64,000 nt of DNA, taken from Zoroaster sp. YZ-2022 (taxonomy: Eukaryota > Echinodermata > Asteroidea > Forcipulatida > Zoroasteridae). Of the stretch, positions 34,355 through 44,400 are shown piece after piece; within the stretch, counting starts at the first letter, position 1, and each line of letters begins with the position of its first letter. The translations under genes were made by a program, and so were the position numbers. The stretch is taken from positions 20,483,365 to 20,547,364 of the forward strand of contig CM055830.1 in NCBI GenBank assembly GCA_029582265.1, in the 5' to 3' direction. The notes beneath the pieces are model-generated. The model was not told the origin of the DNA and made no database searches. It was given only the letters and a program-made list of their open reading frames with translations.

Positions 34355-34391
34355 TATATAAAGAACAGTCTCCGCACAACATAGTGTCAGT
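34355..34391 (+). promoter_or_regulatory. Core promoter (TATA box and initiator) of ISG12-like gene
   Basis: TATATAAAG at 34355-34363 is followed 24-28 bases later by TCAGT at 34387-34391, an initiator-like word at the right distance. Transcription is expected to start near 34387-34390. Confidence 0.55.
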
Positions 34392-34535
34392 ACGACTACT
34401 AACGAAGTTTATACTGGGTGGCTATTTCTTGGTGACTGCTGTAGCTAAACGTTGACTTGAGTTGAAGAAGAAAGGCTAATCCATCGAATGGTCCTCGGGT
34501 AATCAACATATCATAAAGTTAAACTGTAATTTGTG
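34387..34535 (+). other. Inferred non-coding first exon of ISG12-like gene
   Basis: From the inferred start to a strong splice donor (TTGTG/GTAAGTA at 34536). No long frame is present, so it would be 5' untranslated. The second gene copy has the same layout (TATA box at 57976, donor at 58102), which supports the model. The acceptor before the coding exon is uncertain here. Confidence 0.45.
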
Positions 34536-35159
34536 GTAAGTACATACGATTGTTGTGAGTTGATATTATTTATAATGGTCTGAAAGTGTCAAAGGAGGCA
34601 GGTCAAAGGAGGATCATTATATCCTGTAAGGGTGATTCACAGAGCGTCTACATTGGCCGTTGCCTCCTTCGATCTCCCCTTGTGGGATATAATCCTTTTA
34701 TCCTCATTGCAAGATCAAGTATAAACACAGTATGAAGAGTTCTTCTAGTATGGAATTATGAATGCAGACCTTGTTGACTGTGCTATAATAACTAGGTGTT
34801 AGCATAAATATGAAAATCCATTTGAACTTGAATTTTCTTGTGGACTCTCTGAGCTGAAGTTATTTAGTTATTCCTAATAAAATGGTTTGTTTCCACTTAC
34901 TAAAATAATGGTGTGGATTAACGCATTGAATGATATTAAAGCATAGAGAAAGTAGGGTATACCACACTGTCACAACCGGTAATTAGCACTTCCGTTCAAT
35001 TCCATTGAAATCAAAACAAATTTCAATTGGTCAAAATTTCACCAAAATAAAATGCATAGTATTATGTAAATTTTATTTATTTCTCTAGCCTTTCCTATTT
35101 TGTTTTATATTGAGACTAGCATTCGGCACTTTTCAACTCCAACATGTTGAGCGCAAAAC

Positions 35160-35502
35160 ATTAATCATAGGAGGGCTTCAGCATTAGCTGCTGTAGGCGC
35201 TGCTGTAGTCGCCGCTCCACTCATCGGATTTGGTGCCGGAGGAATAGCAACAGGAAACATCGCATCATCAATGATGTCGGCTGCAGCCATGAGTAACGGT
35301 GGTGGCGTTGCATCCGCATGGCTGCTGGAGGAATCGTCTTCAGTCTCTCCAGTCCGTAGGAGCCGCTGGTCTGGGTGTAAAGAGCGCTTTGGGTTTGGCC
35401 TCTGCTGGAGCCGCTGCCCGGAAAAATTGCCACAAAACTTCTGTGACTGGACCGGTCATGGATAAAACGTGGATGATTGATTTTAAATTTGTTAACCGAT
35501 GA
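35160..35502 (+). pseudogene. ISG12/IFI27-like protein, copy 1, two frame breaks
   Basis: ISG12-family proteins are small, glycine/alanine-rich and hydrophobic. In vertebrates they are interferon-induced and act at mitochondria or the nuclear envelope. The first frame reads AAPLIGFGAGGIATGNIASS followed by MMSAAAMSNGGGVAS (35205-35322). After a break near 35322 a short piece in another frame follows (GGIV...), and a further break near 35350 leads into SVGAAGLGVKSALGLASAG and a C-terminal tail to the TGA at 35500-35502. The order G-F-x-A-x-G-I, M-M-S-A-A-A, N-G-G-G-V-A and Q-S-V-G-A-A-G-L is diagnostic. The upstream promoter with two Rel-type sites belongs to this gene. The breaks may be assembly indels, because the rest of the sequence is well conserved. 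Confidence 0.8.
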
Positions 35503-36315
35503 AACAGCTTTTGTGACACAGGGAGTTGATGAGGCGATCTCACTGATTAAAGAGTTCACAATCGGTGGTTATTAACAAACAGGCATATGCTATGACTAAT
35601 TGGTTATTCATATAAACTATAGGTCATCCCTCTCCAGTCATGGGGGATGCTTTCTGTCTTTCTACAAAACCGTTGATCGTCCATTTCATCTCTGATAACA
35701 TTTAATAGCATGAACAATCATAATGGAAGAATACAGTGAAGATCATTGTTAAGGGTCCAACTGCGTGGTGTGGATTTGGTGACAGTTGAAACACCATGTG
35801 AAAGTGTGCATAACGGAAGTTCTCCGACTTCAAGATAAACAATTTCCCAACTTGAACCTGTTGTTCCCTGGGTCAGACTGAATTGTCAAAGAGCACTGGC
35901 CTGTATTGATCAATAGGACAATATTTTATTAAATTTCATAACCCCACTTTTCTCTTGCTCTGAAGCGTTCATACTTTCACAAAGGTCATTGCTATGATGA
36001 CGTAACCACCTGGTGCCGCTCATCACGCTCAAAGAAACATGCTACACCTGGTTATATTCACCGAAGTATTACAATGTCATGGTCTGTGACCCTCCAAGTG
36101 TATCACGGAGTCATTCGGGCCTGCAACAAAGTTGTCTTTGATCCCAAGAGCCAGGGCTGAAATTTTTACTTTTGTTTTCCATCTTGAGGGACCAATTCTT
36201 GTATGATTTTTGAGTTGGTATATGTCTATAGTAATTTGTAACTGGTAGCTTGTGTGAATTCATATTTTCTATGACGTCATAGATTCCAATACAATCACAC
36301 CATTTACACAGTTAT
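35503..36315. other. 3' flank of ISG12-like copy 1, no gene seen
   Basis: Intergenic sequence up to the Polinton. AACACCATGTG near 35790 echoes MITE family D but the match is too short to call. Confidence 0.45.
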
Positions 36316-36321
36316 ACAGTA
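36316..36321. other. Left target-site duplication (ACAGTA)
   Basis: ACAGTA immediately before the left terminus, identical to 51778-51783 after the right terminus. Confidence 0.65.
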
Positions 36322-36760
36322 TTAGTATATATGTCACTATAAGACACAGTTGACCTTTGACCTTTGACTTCCGGTTTGGAGCTCTCACTATAGGGCACAG
36401 TTGACCTTTTGACCTTTGACTTCCAGACAGACCTTTGACCTACTCTCACTATAGGGCACAGTTGACCTTTTGACCTACTCTCACTATAGGGCACAGTTGA
36501 CATTTGACCTACTGAATTATAAATTTACAGATAACCTTTGACCTATCTGACGTCATCGTTTTGCGAACGGGGTACGGGTGTAGGCATGTTTGAGACACGT
36601 TTGAGAGACGTCATGTTCTAAATTTAGTAAAGCGTATGATTGGATAATTGAAACAAAAGCATATACATCTCATTGGTCGATAAATAATACATATAGGAGT
36701 CATACGAATGGAAATGAAGCAGTGATATGGGTATATAGGTGTAATATAATCTATTGGTAT
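36322..36760 (+). repeat. Left terminal inverted repeat of the Polinton
   Basis: About 430 bp, the reverse complement of 51360-51777 with modest divergence. The outer part has tandem sub-repeats CACTATAGGGCACAGTTGACC with many TGACCT words. The inner part matches through GTAGGCATGTTTGAGACACG, TTTAGTAAAGC, CATTGGTCGATAAA and ATAGGAGTCATACGAATG. TGACCTTTGACCT at 36351-36363 is a perfect direct repeat of a nuclear-receptor half site. Confidence 0.9.
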
Positions 36761-37137
36761 CACCTTGATGACCATTGGACAGCACCGGCAAGTCTGGGAG
36801 AACAAAGACGTGTTGACAACGTGATGAATGATGAAGTCACCGTGTGACACATCACGGTGAAGTCGGACAAGACATTGTGTAAGGTTTGTTCTTCGGGATA
36901 TAAATCGAGCCCTCCTGAACCTACAACGTCATTTCGCTCCCGAGTTCATCTCAGATGCAATTCTCAGTGTTTTATATCAGCCGATTCAAACCCATTCATC
37001 CGACCGACCACATATCCATAATGACCAACTGCAGAAACCAACATCATTTTCATGCAGTACGGCCGGTGGTCTTCACGAAGTTTTCCGGAGTACAATCCAC
37101 AGTGTACATCTAAAAAACAGAAGTGTGCGGAAAAATA
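36761..37137 (+). other. Spacer and possible promoter of the plus-strand Polinton genes
   Basis: Between the left terminus and the PC4-like gene. GGGATATAAATCG at about 36896 is TATA-like. A 70-residue minus-strand open frame (36964-37176) has no recognisable family. Confidence 0.35.
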
Positions 37138-37678
37138 TGGATACGGACCGTCTTCAGCGGTTACACCAAAGCGCATAATTACCAGGGCAGAAGGCCACGC
37201 CGTCCCTCACCCAGTACCGGTATGATACTACCTGCGTCAAGCGAAAGCTGGAAGAACCATCCGTACATATCGGTTTCATCTTGCAGGAACTGGGCATGTT
37301 GTTGTTGAGTCGTTTAACGGTCGGGTGTGCGTCCGAGATTCAGGAGTACTTTCAACGCAAGGATAAGAGTCTATGGACTACTCAAAGGGGCATCAACTTG
37401 AACATTCACGAATGGGAGACCTTGGTAGCAAACATGCCGGCAATCAAGGCGACGCGCAACAAGAGGTCCGAGTGTGTGTTATTATTTATTTATTAAAATG
37501 ATACTGTTTGTGCAATTTTTAATTTTTGTTGGTGGTAACATGTGTGTATTATATTAAATAAACTATTATCTTATTTTATTTTTAATCACAGGAGCAAAAG
37601 AATAAGCTGAAACAGGCTGCTGAAGACGACGTATCGTCCGCGTCTGGAGTTGAGTCATCGGATGAGATCCCGCTGTAA
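37138..37678 (+). pseudogene. PC4-like single-strand DNA-binding protein encoded by the Polinton
   Basis: Plus strand, opposite to the core Polinton genes. A PC4/Sub1-type domain is visible at 37290-37455. One frame gives HVVVESFNGRVCVR; the next gives EIQEYFQRKDKSLWTTQRGI, then LNIHEWETLVANMPAIK. This is the family order F-x-G-R-x-x-V, I-R-E-Y-Y, G-I-x-L-x-x-x-x-W-x-x-L. An intron seems to follow (acceptor TTTAATCACAG at about 37591), and an acidic Ser-rich tail ends at TAA 37676-37678. The ATG at 37138 gives a frame that stops early, so the start is uncertain. PC4 proteins bind single-stranded DNA and act in transcription or replication. In an element copied by a protein-primed polymerase, covering displaced strands is a plausible role (inference). 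Confidence 0.7.
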
Positions 37679-37930
37679 TCACGGAGGTGTTGCTGCGAAG
37701 ACTCGGTAGTCATCTAGGAGCAGATTGGGAGAAGCTCGCTACTTTTCTTAACATCTCGTACGACAAAGTTAGACAACACGAAACGCTATCATGCTGGAAT
37801 TGAAGAACAGATTTTGAAATATTGTGACATTTAAAAAATCAAGCGTAATCAACGTGGTGGCAGATCATCTTGTAACGGCGTTGAACGACATTGGAAGAGT
37901 GGACCTTGCCAAAACTTAACGCATGAGCTG
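37678..37930 (+). pseudogene. Death-domain protein segment carried by the Polinton, frame-disrupted
   Basis: Immediately after, and overlapping by one base, the PC4-like tail. Three pieces in three frames follow the order of a death domain. The first is LLRRLGSHLGADWEKLATFL with NISYDKV (helices 1-3), at about 37687-37770. The second is GIEEQILKYCDI (helix 4 region), at about 37797-37832. The third is LVTALNDIGRVDLAKT (helices 5-6), at 37869-37916, with the typical L-x-x-A-L-x-x-I-G-R-x-D-L-A pattern. Death domains are about 85 residues and mediate homotypic assembly in apoptosis and innate immune signalling. It could be fused to the PC4-like frame or be a separate gene; the frame breaks prevent a decision. 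A host origin is likely but not shown. Confidence 0.68.
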
Positions 37931-38269
37931 GTGCAGAACAACACCATGAAGACCCCACAAAGCCTCAGCAGGTGAAGCCGTCACTCCCGCCGTATGGTGT
38001 GGTTTTCCGGATAATTTAGAAGGTACGGTTTGTTCTGTTTTATCTGATTCATTTATAATATCTGTCTTTATACAATCGAATTTACACCGGGTATCATGGA
38101 ATTATTGAGGATTTTTTCTTCTTTTCTTCCTCTATTCCCCATGTAGTTTTAGATGGTAATAGGCGCTGATCGTAGATGAGATCGAGCCAAAGGATGATCA
38201 CCATGCCAGAACACTATGCAGGGGGAGAAGCTGACGATTCCCAAAGAACGTAAACCTTAAGGAACTTTC

Positions 38270-38500
38270 GTTGATGTCACCCAATCGATATTTGTTCATA
38301 TTTTAAAGAAAGTTGATCAGTTTAGCGTGAGATATTGTTACGGTTGTAACTTGCCCGGTGAAGACGATGTGACTCAAACCAATCACGATTGTCTCATGGA
38401 TCCAATGTCAATGAAGGTTTGCAAATACTTTGACCTAGCGTTGAATATTAAAGAAATTGCTGAGACTGAATTAGGTAAATGTAGATCAGGTGGAATTTAA
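38270..38500 (+). CDS. Small Cys/His-rich Polinton protein
   Basis: A clean 76-codon open stretch to TAA at 38498-38500. It contains a helical part, then RYCYGCNLPGEDDVTQTNHD followed by C (C-x2-C ... H-x-C), then CKYFDLALNIKEIAETELG. The arrangement suggests a zinc-binding knuckle. It resembles small Cys-rich proteins often seen beside other genes in virus-like elements, but I cannot name a family with certainty. No ATG is evident at the 5' side; an exon join or a frame break upstream is likely. Confidence 0.5.
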   Translation, partial: VDVTQSIFVHILKKVDQFSVRYCYGCNLPGEDDVTQTNHDCLMDPMSMKVCKYFDLALNIKEIAETELGKCRSGGI

Positions 38501-39611
38501 AAGCAGATAATAGACGTATTGTTTCCCATTACCCAACCATTCATGCCCAGGGAATCGTCTTTTTTACAAGTACGTTGACATACATGTGAAACGAAGGGTA
38601 GTGAACAAAGAAAACAACCACACCCTGTTTTGTTCGATATTTGTTATGGTACTGGGCATTAAAGACTCATTCGATACTTTTTCTTTGCTGTTGTTACTAT
38701 AATTTGTGCAAAAAGAATGTTGTGATAATTATTATTACTCTGACCTTTATTTTAAAAACCCTCACGTTGATTTGTTTCTTGAGTTATAATTGTGCAAAGG
38801 TGTATGTGTACTCTGACTCTAGATGTCACAATGTATTAAATTAGTAATGGATTTAAAATTTTAATTCATAATTGTTTGGTTTTACTTGCTTTGTTAAATT
38901 CTTGTGTTTCGTTAAATTCTTGTTATTATTGTTTGCTACAACACTATTTGTTGATAGAAGGATATAAAATACATTTGAAAATGAATCTTTGTGTCCTAAT
39001 TGTGTACTTTAATTTGATGTGATTATGTAGAATATAAATTAGTTCTGGGTAAGGTGTTAGTGGGGGAAAGGGGTTAGACGCAAACACATATATAAATAAA
39101 AAGACCTCAAGGGGGCGCCTAAAACCAACCGGAATTCACTGGGGAATTCCTTAAGTGAGTCAACGGGCAGTATACAGTTACAAGTAGTTTATTCATTATC
39201 ATCATCATCGCACTAAGAAGAAAAAACAAATTTTGTCAAATCATTTTAAATCAAACTATATTAAATAGGCTACAAACTATGAACTCTTGAATTTAACACA
39301 ACAAAAAATATTAAAAAATAAAATAAAAAATAAAATTAAAATTAAAAAACCGAAACTTATGGTAAACGAAAATCATTAAAAAAGTAAACAAATAGTAAAT
39401 GACGTTAAAGAAAACAAATTAATACTAACTACATGTTGCAAAACAAATCTTACGGTAAGGAACTCCTTTTAATTGTGAAAATGGCATTATCAAAGGCAAT
39501 TCATAATTTAATCAAATTAGGTATTTTATTAGTGTTTGCTATTTATCAAAACAAGAAATCTTAGATGACGGAAGAAGTTCGAGGTAATAAACCCCCTAGA
39601 TAATTTGGGTT
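38501..39611. other. Non-coding AT-rich centre of the Polinton
   Basis: Lies between the plus-strand gene group and the convergent minus-strand genes. A/T-rich with repeated AAATAAAAT and TTGTTAAATTC words, consistent with 3' ends of both groups. No coding content was recognised. Confidence 0.5.
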
Positions 39612-40102
39612 TTAAAATAAGTGTTCGTCCTTACACTTCCGTTTTAATACCCAGGGAAAGTGTTTCTTAACAAAAGCATTGACATTTAAATCATTGTCCA
39701 TCGTGTCAGAGAAAAAGGTTTATAATCTTGTCCATGCTCAATCCTCGACATCGATGTAAAGGAAGAAAGATGACGTGCTGTCCACACACGGTTGAAAATG
39801 TTCCCTGGATTTGTCGTTTTGTTATAGATGACGTTATTCGCATTCTTCCGAAGAAATATTCAATTTGTGGTACGGTGGGGGCTTTCCGTAGAGTCAAGGC
39901 ATTCACCAACACCATCCCGCATAATATAGATTGCCACTAATGTTGTTGTCCCGGTTTATCAGCGGGATCCGTGTTAATGACGATTACGCTGGGCCCGTGG
40001 CATATGTTGCTTCGAAAGTTGATCGCAAAGGCAAAGCTCCTCTGAAATAATGCTTGGTGAAACGGTCGTTTCAAAATATCACTCGATCTCCCTGGTATCC
40101 AT
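39612..40102 (-). pseudogene. Adenovirus-type cysteine protease (Polinton PRO), frame-disrupted
   Basis: Maturation protease of Polintons, related to adenovirus and Ulp1-type enzymes. Minus-strand motifs in order: MDTREIE at the inferred start (40102); SVIVINTDPADKPGQQH, the block where the catalytic His of the family sits; and TFSTVCGQHVIFLPLHRCRG, the block holding the catalytic Cys. The frame runs on with SMDKIINLFL and ends with NAFVKKHFPWVL before TAA at 39612-39614. The span of about 163 codons fits the family. Frame changes separate the His and Cys blocks, and a stop follows the first seven codons. Position directly downstream of the capsid gene is usual. Confidence 0.82.
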
Positions 40103-40139
40103 GGTTGTAGTCTGGCCAGTATGAGTCCGAAATGATGTT

Positions 40140-41345
40140 GGGAAGCCTGGTCTATTTCCAATTATGTTATTAAATTCTGCGTAATAAGCGCGTTGATCGT
40201 CTTATGGAAAGGATTTGAGAGTGAATGTCATTCGAAGGTTACCGTGTCTGACAAGGTTCCAAGTGTCCTATCAACAGAAAGGTCGGGACTGAGATCAAAT
40301 GCGTACAGTCCATGACCGCCCATGTGGTCCTCGCGAGTGATAGCGTTTCCTTCGTCTTGGTACATTTTATCGGTACCCGAAGAGGTTTAGGTAGGCTCTG
40401 ATGTGGTTTCCTCCTGGAGTGTTGAATTGAGGTTTCAAGGGCGTGTATGGAATCTGTTCTCCATCTACGTGTACAGTTAAATGATTCACGTTAAGGAAAT
40501 GCTGAAAGTTGAAGGATTTTACCATACCGCCCATTCTGAATGCTTCGTTGGTCACGCACCTTACCACGATGCGTGTTGGAAGTTGCCGAAAACACATGAT
40601 CCTGCGTGGTGACAAGTTACCCCGTGGGACAGACACCATCACGCAGAGAGGTTACGCTTGTGGGTGGGTGCTTCGCGGTTCCTTTCCAAAGCTTTCATGT
40701 GTCCAGCATGACCCCGGAACGGCCTTTCACTTTTCTGACAAATACAGATACATTTTGAATTTTTACTTTGTCGTCGGGTTGGCTCCCGTTGCCATGAGGG
40801 CAGAAAGAGTCGTTGCTGCGGATGAGTTTCTGGTTTTAAGGTCCACCCGTTCAACATGTGCCTGTCCTGAAAAGAAAATGTCGCTGTGTATGGGACCAAT
40901 CATATCCACCACATTACTGTGTTTGGTAAAGTTGTGTCTTTTCTTAAGACCTTCGTTAACTTCTCCATCCTCTGCCAAGGGATTACCGTTGTCAAACCTA
41001 CCAGGTGTATCCTTGTAAAACAGAGAGCTCGTGAGTTGAGATCTCTCTGCGTCACCGTAACTCAGTAGGGTTTCTATCATAGCTCGGTATGGGTAGGTGG
41101 GTGTGGAGGGGAGATGAGGCAGGTCGGTCGAACACGTCTACCCGGTTGAACAAAGACTGCAGAACAGATTCACAGGCCGACTTGGTCTGCGTCAGTAAGA
41201 TCGGTACCATCTGTCTTTATTATTTTGCCTGGATATAAAGTTGGGTTTGGTTGAGGTCCATGTATTCATCACCCGATCCGGAAAATAAAGAATTCAATGG
41301 GGGCCCCCATCGGAAAATGGTAGAAATAGGGTGATATTCTGCCAT
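40140..41345 (-). pseudogene. Polinton major capsid protein (double jelly-roll), frame-disrupted
   Basis: Minus strand, from ATG at 41345. Conserved stretches in order: GSGDEYMDLNQTQLYIQAK near the N-terminus; YRAMIETLLSYGDAERSQL; FTKHSNVVDMIGPIHSDIFF; VSVPRGNLSPRR; QLPTRIVVRCVTNEAF; FNFQHFLNVNHLTVHVDGEQ; and LYAFDLSPDLSVDRTLGTLS, ending near YAEFNNII. This order is that of the Polinton/virophage-like major capsid protein. Stops and shifts split it into at least five frames. The length of about 400 codons is at the short end of the family. Presence of capsid genes is why Polintons are regarded as virus-related. Confidence 0.85.
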
Positions 41346-41349
41346 TGTC

Positions 41350-41760
41350 ATATCTTGATACTCGTTTGGGTGGGTGGGTAGTGAAACAATCCAACTCGGA
41401 TTTTATTGCGTCCCTTTGGTGACTGTGTAACAACATAGCCATGATGATTCTGGGGTCTCGTAGATAGGCACCCTAATCCAAAAATGTCAAACGATCTTTT
41501 CGCTCGCTTGCCAGATGCTGAAATTGGATAATATCTGCCGTTTGTTTTCCTTTTTATATCCACGTCGGGGGCTTCTCTCGTTGCTCTCGCTTCCAAACCA
41601 CGTATTGCCTTTTGGGTTAGATTCGTCAGCATGGCGGAATCTTGTTTTAGCCACTGTCTTGATATTTTCACCCCCAGAGCATCTTGTGCAATCCCGATAC
41701 CCGTATTGAGTACCCTCGGCGGGTTTTAGCACCTTGTTTGATTAAGGGCATGAGCTGATC
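41350..41760 (-). pseudogene. Small basic virion-type protein of the Polinton
   Basis: Just upstream of the capsid gene, in the position where Polintons encode a small capsid-associated protein. The minus strand has LNTGIGIAQDAL, then RQWLKQDSAMLTNLTQKAI and a basic Lys/Arg-rich segment followed by FDIFGLG. The pattern (glycine-rich helix, D-x-L-x-G, basic tail) is that of the internal/minor virion proteins of these elements. The frame shifts once between the first and second parts. The exact class cannot be settled by eye. Confidence 0.5.
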
Positions 41761-41889
41761 GGAAAGGTCTCCAAGAATTCCACCCTGGTCCGTAGCCTCT
41801 TTGGGGTCCGGGGTCCCGTAAACACGGGAGACCTTCCAACTTGTTGCGTGGTAATGTTCATAATGTTTTACTGTCAGGGGACGAAGCGT

Positions 41890-42670
41890 CTCATAGCGAT
41901 CAATTAAAAATATGACGAGCGCCGTTTCCTGAAGTGAACTTCACAATCAACTTACCACTCACGAATGGGATAACTCGCCCGGCATATTCCCTTATATCCA
42001 TTCGATCGTGTCAATAAGTTTTTGTTTTAAGGGAATATAATGTGGACTATCATTACAATTTGGTAGTGGTTTTCCCCGGGCTTTCCTTCAACGTTTTAAT
42101 GAGAAGCAATAACCCTCGTGTCACCTACGATATGATGTTCTATAATGTTGGAAATATATGAACATCGAATGAACTGGGTTTATGTCTACGACCTCGAGAA
42201 CCTTTTACCCCGAATTCCCATAACAATTGCTTCATTCTCATTAAATCCGAACAGGAATATTTTATTTTAGTGAACAAGTTGATGGTCACATCGTCCATAA
42301 TAATGTGATAATTATTTTTTGGTTGTATTTATTATATTTTAATACTGACAAGTCCGTCGTGGTCGGCAGGTGGTGTAATGTTACTGCTGTTTCACAGGTT
42401 TTGGGTAGTAACCGGGAGGTAGGGTGCAAATGGAACTCAGGTGCTGCTGTGTCTCGGCTGAACACCATACATAATTTTAGTGTCGATGACATTAGTTCCA
42501 GCGGTGTGGATAAGCAAATTCCGCCATATTCTACTTCCAATCGCCCACAAATACGAGTGGTGTCGGAAGAGTCATATGAAATGAGTCAGCAATATTATCT
42601 GGATGAGTATCCATGGAACTGTTGCTCAGGGCGTGACGTGAACGGTCCCGCCATGATGTATGTTTGAGAC
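41890..42670 (-). pseudogene. Conserved Polinton structural-type protein, function unknown
   Basis: Between integrase and virion genes. Minus strand: LSNSSMDTHPDNIADSF, then TLPTPLVFVGDWK and MAEFAYPHRWN near the N-terminus. Further down are YISNIIEHHIVGDTRVIAS and GYKGICRASYPIREW. A protein with the order S-N-S-S, P-L-x-L-x-G-x-W-E-V, then I-x-x-x-I-V-G-D is repeatedly found in Polintons. It is usually left unnamed and may be a minor structural protein. Several frame breaks. I give no symbol. Confidence 0.6.
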
Positions 42671-42689
42671 TTGTATGAAGGTCGGTTGG

Positions 42690-43752
42690 GTGGTATTGTT
42701 TTTATAAGGTCCGTAGACTCGTCACCCAACTGTTGAACTTATCCTTCGGGATAACCGACCCACTTGACAAAATATTCAGTCTTCACTCCGCTCTTGTATC
42801 CAGTATTTTCTCTACCGCATACACATCACCCATTTTAACAACTCGTTGTAATTCCTGTTGTAAAGTTCCATCTAATTCTTCACCGTCATGATCCTTTAAC
42901 CTGTACAGGAGGGTGCCGGGGTATTCTTTTGGCTGTAAAAGTTCGGTTGTCCAGCTTGGGAGGTAACCCTTTTTGCGAAATGGTCACCAGTAGTCCATAC
43001 TGATCCGTACCGTGTCACCCTTTAAACTTGAATTTAGTTTGAATTACCCAGCGTGTGAACCGTACAATGTTTGCCATACGTCATGAGCGTTGTGGATCGT
43101 CACGGATGCGGGGTGTAATCTTGATACTTCGATGATAGGAATGATTATAGGCGGAGAGTAACTTCGGCAAAGCTTTCAGTACGCATGCGTATTGGTGGCG
43201 GTGAAGTATTTCCACATTTTGTCTTCAGAGTTCTGTTGAACCTTTCAACCACACTGGCTTTTGTTTCATTTTGAGTGGTGAAAAAAGCGAATCTTTTCTC
43301 TTTTCAGCAGGATGAAAATTTCGATTGAGAAATTCTGTACCTTTATCAGTCTGAAGGAGGTGTGGTTTACGCCCATTTTCCAATATCTGTTTGAATGCAT
43401 CAATCAGAGTGAGCCCGGTCTTTGTTTTGAGAGGGACGGCCCACGCGTACTTGGATAGCTTGTCGATGCGTCAGTATATATTTATAGCCACTATTGTATT
43501 CTGACAATGACGTCATATCGACCAGGTCCGCTTGCCACTGTTGATCGAATTCCATTCACCATGACTCTGTTCCGTTTAAACCGCTTACGAATCGGTTTGT
43601 GTAGGTATAAGTGGGTTGTTTGCTCAACCATTCTTTTGATCCGTTGTCTGTTGATGTTGACTCTGTCTTTTTGCGCCGCGCGGTAATGCTTCCACCACCA
43701 AAAGCGGCCGGGGTGTTGGGGTTGTAAAATATCTTTTTTAGGTACGCCTCCA
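42690..43752 (-). pseudogene. Polinton integrase (DDE) with C-terminal chromodomain, frame-disrupted
   Basis: Retroviral-type integrase that inserts the element DNA. Minus strand from MEAYLKKIFYNPNTPAAFGG (43752). Then come KEWLSKQPTYT; FDQQWQADLVDMTSLSEYNS with the first Asp; DAFKQILENG; LLQTDKGTEFLNR with the second Asp; and KASVVERFNRTLK with the catalytic Glu. These give the D,D-35-E order. The chromodomain is in VEKILDTR and YFVKWVGYPEG (about 42850-42720), which may guide insertion to chromatin marks. The span is about 350 codons, normal for the family. Multiple frame changes; no continuous protein. Confidence 0.9.
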
Positions 43753-44166
43753 TCGGTAAATTCGAGTTTTCGATAATCAAGGTGCTCTTACAGCAGACAG
43801 ACACGCATCGAATTTTCTTGAAAATGTTTCTAAATCTACAGCCTGACTTTGGAGGACAACAATCCCATGATAAAGGCTAATGTCATTAATGACTGGATCG
43901 TGCCAGTGCGTGGCTTAATATGGAGTCCATTTCCGCTTAGAAAGGGTGGGCGTGCTTGTTCTTTTCTTCGGGGTAGTAGGGAGAAGGGGAGCCTCGGCAA
44001 ACAGTCGGAGAGTACATAATCGTCGTTCGGACTCTCCTTCAGGGAATTTTTTCATTTTGGTGGGAGTCTTAACTAGTATTTCTTTTACACCAGGTTGTTT
44101 CTGGTGAGAAATTCACCTCCAACTTGGTTCATCACTTTTGATACTTTCTGTTTTGTAAGGTCATTG

Positions 44167-44397
44167 TTAAGGGGTCATCCGTTGTCTATTTAGCTCTATG
44201 TACCGTTGAAGCGTTTGATGATAAAGTTTGATTTTCTGATCATCGGTCAGAATCTTGTCGTTCAGTAGCTGCCTCATATCCGTATCTATACCAATGCACC
44301 ACACTTGGGTCGTCAGTGTTGTTCCAAACGCCTGGCTGATTATAACTTTATCAGAGTCTCCTGCGGGACCCAGTACCATTTTCTTAGCATGTTCCAT
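44167..44397 (-). CDS. Small conserved Polinton protein (76 residues), intact frame
   Basis: Starts MEHAKKMVLGPAGDS and ends IELNRQRMTP. The second half has DTDMRQLLNDKILTDDQKIK followed by LYHQTLQRYIE, a helical segment with acidic turns seen in small proteins of Polintons and related viruses. One of the few uninterrupted frames in the element. It lies between the integrase and a second small protein. Function unknown; a virion or assembly role is a guess. Confidence 0.6.
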   Translation of the reverse strand: MEHAKKMVLGPAGDSDKVIISQAFGTTLTTQVWCIGIDTDMRQLLNDKILTDDQKIKLYHQTLQRYIELNRQRMTP

Positions 44398-44400
44398 ATC

